Assembly: GCA_022572105.1 (NCBI GenBank)
Contig: JACZWN010000124.1
Location: 1 to 10,489, forward strand
Direction: 5' to 3'
Origin: Pseudomonadota bacterium
Lineage (GTDB): Bacteria; Pseudomonadota; Alphaproteobacteria; Kiloniellales; J153
DNA: 10,489 nucleotides
Shown here: positions 8,150-10,489 of the stretch, one piece after another
Layout: each line of letters opens with the position of its first letter
How positions within the stretch are numbered: the first letter of the stretch is position 1
Program-made: the position numbers and the translations under genes
The notes under the pieces: model-generated
What the model saw: the letters and a program-made list of their open reading frames with translations, nothing else
What the model was told of the DNA's origin: nothing
Database searches by the model: none

Positions 8150-9337
8150 ATGCCGGAAAGCAGCCTGACGCCGGAGAATACCCGGGGCAACGACGAGGGC
8201 GGGGTTTTGGACAGCATGCTGTCCAACCCGTTCTTTTCCCATCTCGATCCCGCGATGGTGGCCGAGCTCGCCAAGCGCAGCGAGATGCGCGACTTCGCGC
8301 CCGGCGCGGACCTTCTGCGCGAGGGTGAATCGGGCGATGCCGCCTATGTCGTTCATGCCGGCACCGTGACGGTGTCCGTGCGGGTGCAGGACAACGCGGT
8401 CGAGGTGGCCGAGCGGGGCGCCGGCGCGTTCATGGGCGAGATCTCGCTGCTCTGCGAGGTGCCCCACACCGCCAGCGTCACGGCCAAGACCGCTGTCCGG
8501 GCGCTGCGCATCTCCCGGGCGAACTTCTGGTCGGTGATGTCCGCGGATTCCCAGGTCCTGCTGTCGATCATCAGGATTCTGGGCCGGCGGCTCTACGAGA
8601 CGACGGTACCGCTGGCCTACCTGTCGTTTACCGCCTCGGCGCTGCTCGACGACACCTTCGATCCGAAAATCCTCGCCGACATCAAGATGCGCAAGGACGA
8701 GATCGGGCGCTTCACGGGCATCTTCGAATCCATGGCGACCTACGTCTCCGAGCGGACCCGGCACCTGGAAGCGGTGGTCGAGGAGCGAACCCGGCACCTG
8801 AACCAGGAGATCGCCCGGCGCGAGGGGCTCGAGGACGAGCTCAGGCAACTGGCCAACACGGATGCGCTCACCGGGGCCACCAACCGGCGCCACTTTCTCG
8901 AGCTCTGCGACAAGGAGCTGCAAAGGGCGCGGCGCTACGGGCGGCCCATGGCGCTGCTCATGATGGACATCGACCACTTCAAGCGGATCAACGACACGCA
9001 CGGCCACGCGCTCGGCGACGAGGTCTTGAAGCGTTTGGTCGAGACCTGCCAGGCGGACCTGCGCGGGCAGGACGTGCTCGGGCGCCTCGGCGGCGAGGAG
9101 TTCGCCGTCGTCATGCCGGAATGCACGCTCGACGCGGCCGAAACGGTCGCCGAGCGCCTGCGCCGGACCCTGGCGGCGTTGGCGGTCCCGGCCGCCGGGG
9201 CACGCGTCAATTTCACCGTCAGCATCGGCGTCGTCGACTGGGCGCCGGACCGCTCCCTAGAGGCCACCCTGGAGCGGGCCGACAAGGCCATGTACGCCGC
9301 CAAGAGCGGCGGCCGCAACCGGGTGGTCAGGGGCTAG
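8150..9337 (+). CDS. cNMP-pocket / GGDEF diguanylate cyclase
   Basis: A 395-residue soluble protein expected to make cyclic di-GMP from two GTP under control of a sensory domain. Residues ~25-145 form a CRP/PKA-type cyclic-nucleotide-binding fold (FMGEISLLCEVPHTASV at 94-110). Residues ~200-236 form a continuous charged helix with an 11-residue repeat (ERTRHL at 201 and 212), a typical signalling coiled coil. Residues ~237-395 are GGDEF: DALTGATNRR, the metal-binding MMDIDHFKRIND (271-282), active-site GGEEF (314-318), and SIGV (358-361). The inhibitory I-site RxxD is intact (R305-D308, five residues before GGEEF), so product feedback is likely. In the cNMP pocket Glu97 is present, but the phosphate-binding Arg is His106. 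There is no DNA-binding helix-turn-helix. The ATG at 8150 has GGGA 6-9 bases upstream; an in-frame TTG at 8138 overlaps that site. It stands alone between aas and the chvI region. Confidence 0.93.
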   Translation: MPESSLTPENTRGNDEGGVLDSMLSNPFFSHLDPAMVAELAKRSEMRDFAPGADLLREGESGDAAYVVHAGTVTVSVRVQDNAVEVAERGAGAFMGEISLLCEVPHTASVTAKTAVRALRISRANFWSVMSADSQVLLSIIRILGRRLYETTVPLAYLSFTASALLDDTFDPKILADIKMRKDEIGRFTGIFESMATYVSERTRHLEAVVEERTRHLNQEIARREGLEDELRQLANTDALTGATNRRHFLELCDKELQRARRYGRPMALLMMDIDHFKRINDTHGHALGDEVLKRLVETCQADLRGQDVLGRLGGEEFAVVMPECTLDAAETVAERLRRTLAALAVPAAGARVNFTVSIGVVDWAPDRSLEATLERADKAMYAAKSGGRNRVVRG

Positions 9338-9541
9338 GAAACCACGGCGCCGGGACCGGGCGGTCCTTGCGCACCGGGGCGGCAGCCACACGCGGCGCCG
9401 CCAGACGGCAGCCGTCCATGAGCGCGATCCAACGGCTCTCCACCTCGCGGACGACGTTGGGAAGCTGCCCGACCGTTCGCGTCAAGGGGGCTCCCCGTCT
9501 GATTTGCGGGGACACCATGGCGAACTGGAGAGGAATTAACT
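9338..9541 (+). other. Intergenic region after the diguanylate cyclase gene, with several inverted repeats
   Basis: This stretch separates the cyclase stop from the small ORF and should hold the cyclase terminator and the promoter for the chvI transcript, though neither is clear. Inverted repeats seen: GGACC/GGTCC (9353-9366, loop GGGC), the palindrome GCGGCGCCGC (9392-9401), GACGG/CCGTC (9404-9416, loop CAG), and TCCCCG/CGGGGA (9492-9512, nine-base loop). None has a proper T-run. A frame open through this stretch (ATG at 9418) lacks a ribosome-binding site and coding-like codon use. Confidence 0.4.
9527..9534 (+). promoter_or_regulatory. Strong Shine-Dalgarno sequence before the small ORF
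   Basis: GGAGAGGA lies seven bases upstream of the ATG at 9542. The two overlapping anti-16S matches (GGAG and AGGA) make ribosome loading here likely if the region is transcribed, which is the main support for the small ORF. Confidence 0.5.
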
Positions 9542-9667
9542 ATGATGTCCGGCCAAGCAAAAGCCAAGGCGGACGGGGGTTTGGCGCATGTGGGCGCCAG
9601 CGCGCCGCAAAAGCGCCACAGTCCGCCGCCACAATGGGAGCGTGAATTCGCCCGGGCAACTGATTAA
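9542..9667 (+). CDS. Possible 41-residue small protein or leader peptide upstream of chvI
   Basis: ATG at 9542 (a second ATG follows at 9545) opens 41 codons ending in TAA at 9665-9667, 25 bases before the chvI ATG. It is preceded by GGAGAGGA (9527-9534), a very strong Shine-Dalgarno sequence seven bases from the start, better than that of most genes in this window. The predicted peptide begins MMSGQAKAKADGG and ends PPPQWEREFARATD; it is hydrophilic and mildly basic, with no transmembrane segment. Against it, third-position GC is about 66 percent (27 of 41, hand count), well below the nearby real genes. It may be a small protein, a translated leader that tunes chvI expression, or chance. I do not recognise a family. 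Confidence 0.4.
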   Translation: MMSGQAKAKADGGLAHVGASAPQKRHSPPPQWEREFARATD

Positions 9668-9692
9668 ATACATGATCTAAGTAGGGGTGGCC

Positions 9693-10394
9693 ATGCAGAG
9701 CACCATCGCCCTCGTCGACGACGACCGCAACATCCTGACCTCCGTCTCCATTGCGCTCGAGGCGGAGGGCTTCAAGGTCCGAACCTATACCAACGGATCC
9801 GAGGCCTTGCGCGGCATGACCTCGAACCCGGTGGATCTGGCCATCCTCGACATCAAGATGCCGCGCATGGACGGCATGGAGCTGCTCGGCCGCCTGCGCC
9901 AGAACACCAACCTGCCGATCATTTTCCTGACCTCCAAGGACGATGAGGTGGACGAGTTGATGGGCCTGCGCATGGGCGCCGACGACTACATCACCAAGCC
10001 CTTCTCCCAGCGCCTGCTGCTCGAGCGCATCCGCACGCTTTTGCGCCGCGAAAGCATCGCCAAGCAGGAGATCAGCCCCGAGGGCAGCGAGAAACCCATG
10101 GCGCGCGGCGATCTGGTGCTCGATCCGGCGCGCCATCTGTGCACCTGGAAGGGCGAGACGGTCAACCTCACGGTGACCGAGTTCCTGCTCCTCAAGACGC
10201 TGGCCCGCCATCCCGGGCACGTCAAGAACCGGGACCAGTTGATGGACGCGGCCTACGGCGAGTCGGTCTACGTCGACGACCGCACCATCGACAGCCACAT
10301 CAAGCGCCTGCGCAAGAAGTTCAAGGAGATCGACCAGGATTTCGGCCAGATCGAGACCCTTTACGGGGTCGGTTACCGATACAAGGACCGGTGA
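9693..10394 (+). CDS. chvI: ChvI-type OmpR-family response regulator
   Basis: The DNA-binding half of the alphaproteobacterial ChvG/ChvI two-component system, which responds to acid and envelope stress and controls envelope, exopolysaccharide and metabolic genes in rhizobia and relatives. The 233-residue protein has a receiver domain (1-115) with the acidic cluster VDDD (8-11), phospho-acceptor Asp53 in ILDIKMPRMDG, Thr80 and Lys102 (the TKPF motif), then an OmpR-type winged helix (about 135-232) with recognition helix RTIDSHIKRLRKKF (197-210) and wing GVGYRY (226-231). The N-terminus TIALVDDDRNILTSVSIALE is almost the textbook ChvI sequence. The ATG at 9693 is chosen because AGGGG ends five bases before it and relatives start at MQ; an in-frame GTG at 9687 overlaps that site. 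The gene is followed after 79 bases by a probable chvG start. pckA is divergent, about 6.8 kb away. Confidence 0.95.
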   Translation: MQSTIALVDDDRNILTSVSIALEAEGFKVRTYTNGSEALRGMTSNPVDLAILDIKMPRMDGMELLGRLRQNTNLPIIFLTSKDDEVDELMGLRMGADDYITKPFSQRLLLERIRTLLRRESIAKQEISPEGSEKPMARGDLVLDPARHLCTWKGETVNLTVTEFLLLKTLARHPGHVKNRDQLMDAAYGESVYVDDRTIDSHIKRLRKKFKEIDQDFGQIETLYGVGYRYKDR

Positions 10395-10473
10395 GAAAAG
10401 GACGGAGAGGGGGAACCCCGCGCCAGACCGCGGCCATGCGCCGCCCGGCGGAGCGCGCCGCGCCCCGGAGCAG

Positions 10474-10489
10474 ATGACCGCCGACAGCC
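10474..10489 (+). CDS. chvG: Probable start of the chvG sensor kinase gene (3' partial)
   Basis: ATG at 10474 opens M-T-A-D-S before the window ends, with GGAG (10467-10470) only three bases upstream. Nothing in five codons identifies the product. The name rests on chvG regularly following chvI on the same strand in alphaproteobacteria. Other starts between 10391 and 10473 run into a TGA at 10475-10477 or lack a start codon in the ATG frame. Confidence 0.4.

Noticed and set aside
7925..9007. Antisense open frame over the cyclase gene (360 codons)
   Set aside because: Shadow of the cNMP-GGDEF coding sequence; no domain.
9418..9645. Open frame from ATG at 9418 running through the chvI upstream region
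   Set aside because: No ribosome-binding site, no coding-like codon use, and it overlaps the better-initiated small ORF in a different frame.
9540..10298. Antisense open frame over chvI (252 codons)
   Set aside because: Shadow of chvI on the opposite strand.
10391..10477. GTG at 10391 overlapping the chvI stop as a chvG start
   Set aside because: This frame ends in TGA at 10475-10477 after 28 codons, so it cannot be the start of chvG.

Overview
The window is GC-rich bacterial DNA. It most resembles a chromosomal segment of an alphaproteobacterium, probably Rhodospirillales-like. The evidence is an ATP-dependent PEP carboxykinase (pckA), a near-canonical ChvI response regulator, and their head-to-head arrangement, which matches the known alphaproteobacterial pckA / chvI-chvG neighbourhood. 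Taxonomy and names are judged by eye from motifs; no database search was run.

Layout. Bases 1-324 (+) are the C-terminal end of a strikingly acidic, Gly/Asp-rich protein that starts outside the window. It converges on a minus-strand pair: pckA (1322-2932, GTG start) followed after 18 bases by an EamA/DMT-type permease (398-1303). A 487-base intergenic region (2933-3419) upstream of pckA holds a 20-bp imperfect tandem repeat and a credible forward promoter. Forward genes follow: a Gfo/Idh/MocA-type oxidoreductase (3420-4382), a 1142-residue three-part phospholipid-repair protein (LplT-like MFS + PlsC-like acyltransferase + acyl-ACP synthetase; 4548-7976), a cyclic-nucleotide-pocket/GGDEF diguanylate cyclase (8150-9337), a possible 41-codon small gene (9542-9667), chvI (9693-10394), and what is probably the first few codons of chvG (10474 onward).

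How the genes may fit together. PckA is the gluconeogenic gate from oxaloacetate to PEP. ChvI is the DNA-binding half of the ChvG/ChvI envelope and acid-stress two-component system. The lipid-remodelling fusion and the diguanylate cyclase between them also concern the envelope and lifestyle switching, but functional linkage is inference from position. In many alphaproteobacteria pckA and chvI are direct divergent neighbours; here about 6.8 kb carrying three clear genes separates them.

No mobile element, tRNA, rRNA or CRISPR array is visible, and I found no clearly new multi-gene system. The best leads are the small ORF with a strong ribosome-binding site just upstream of chvI, the diguanylate cyclase whose cNMP pocket has His where the phosphate-binding Arg should be, the tandem repeat upstream of pckA, and a local GC trough inside the lipid-repair fusion gene.
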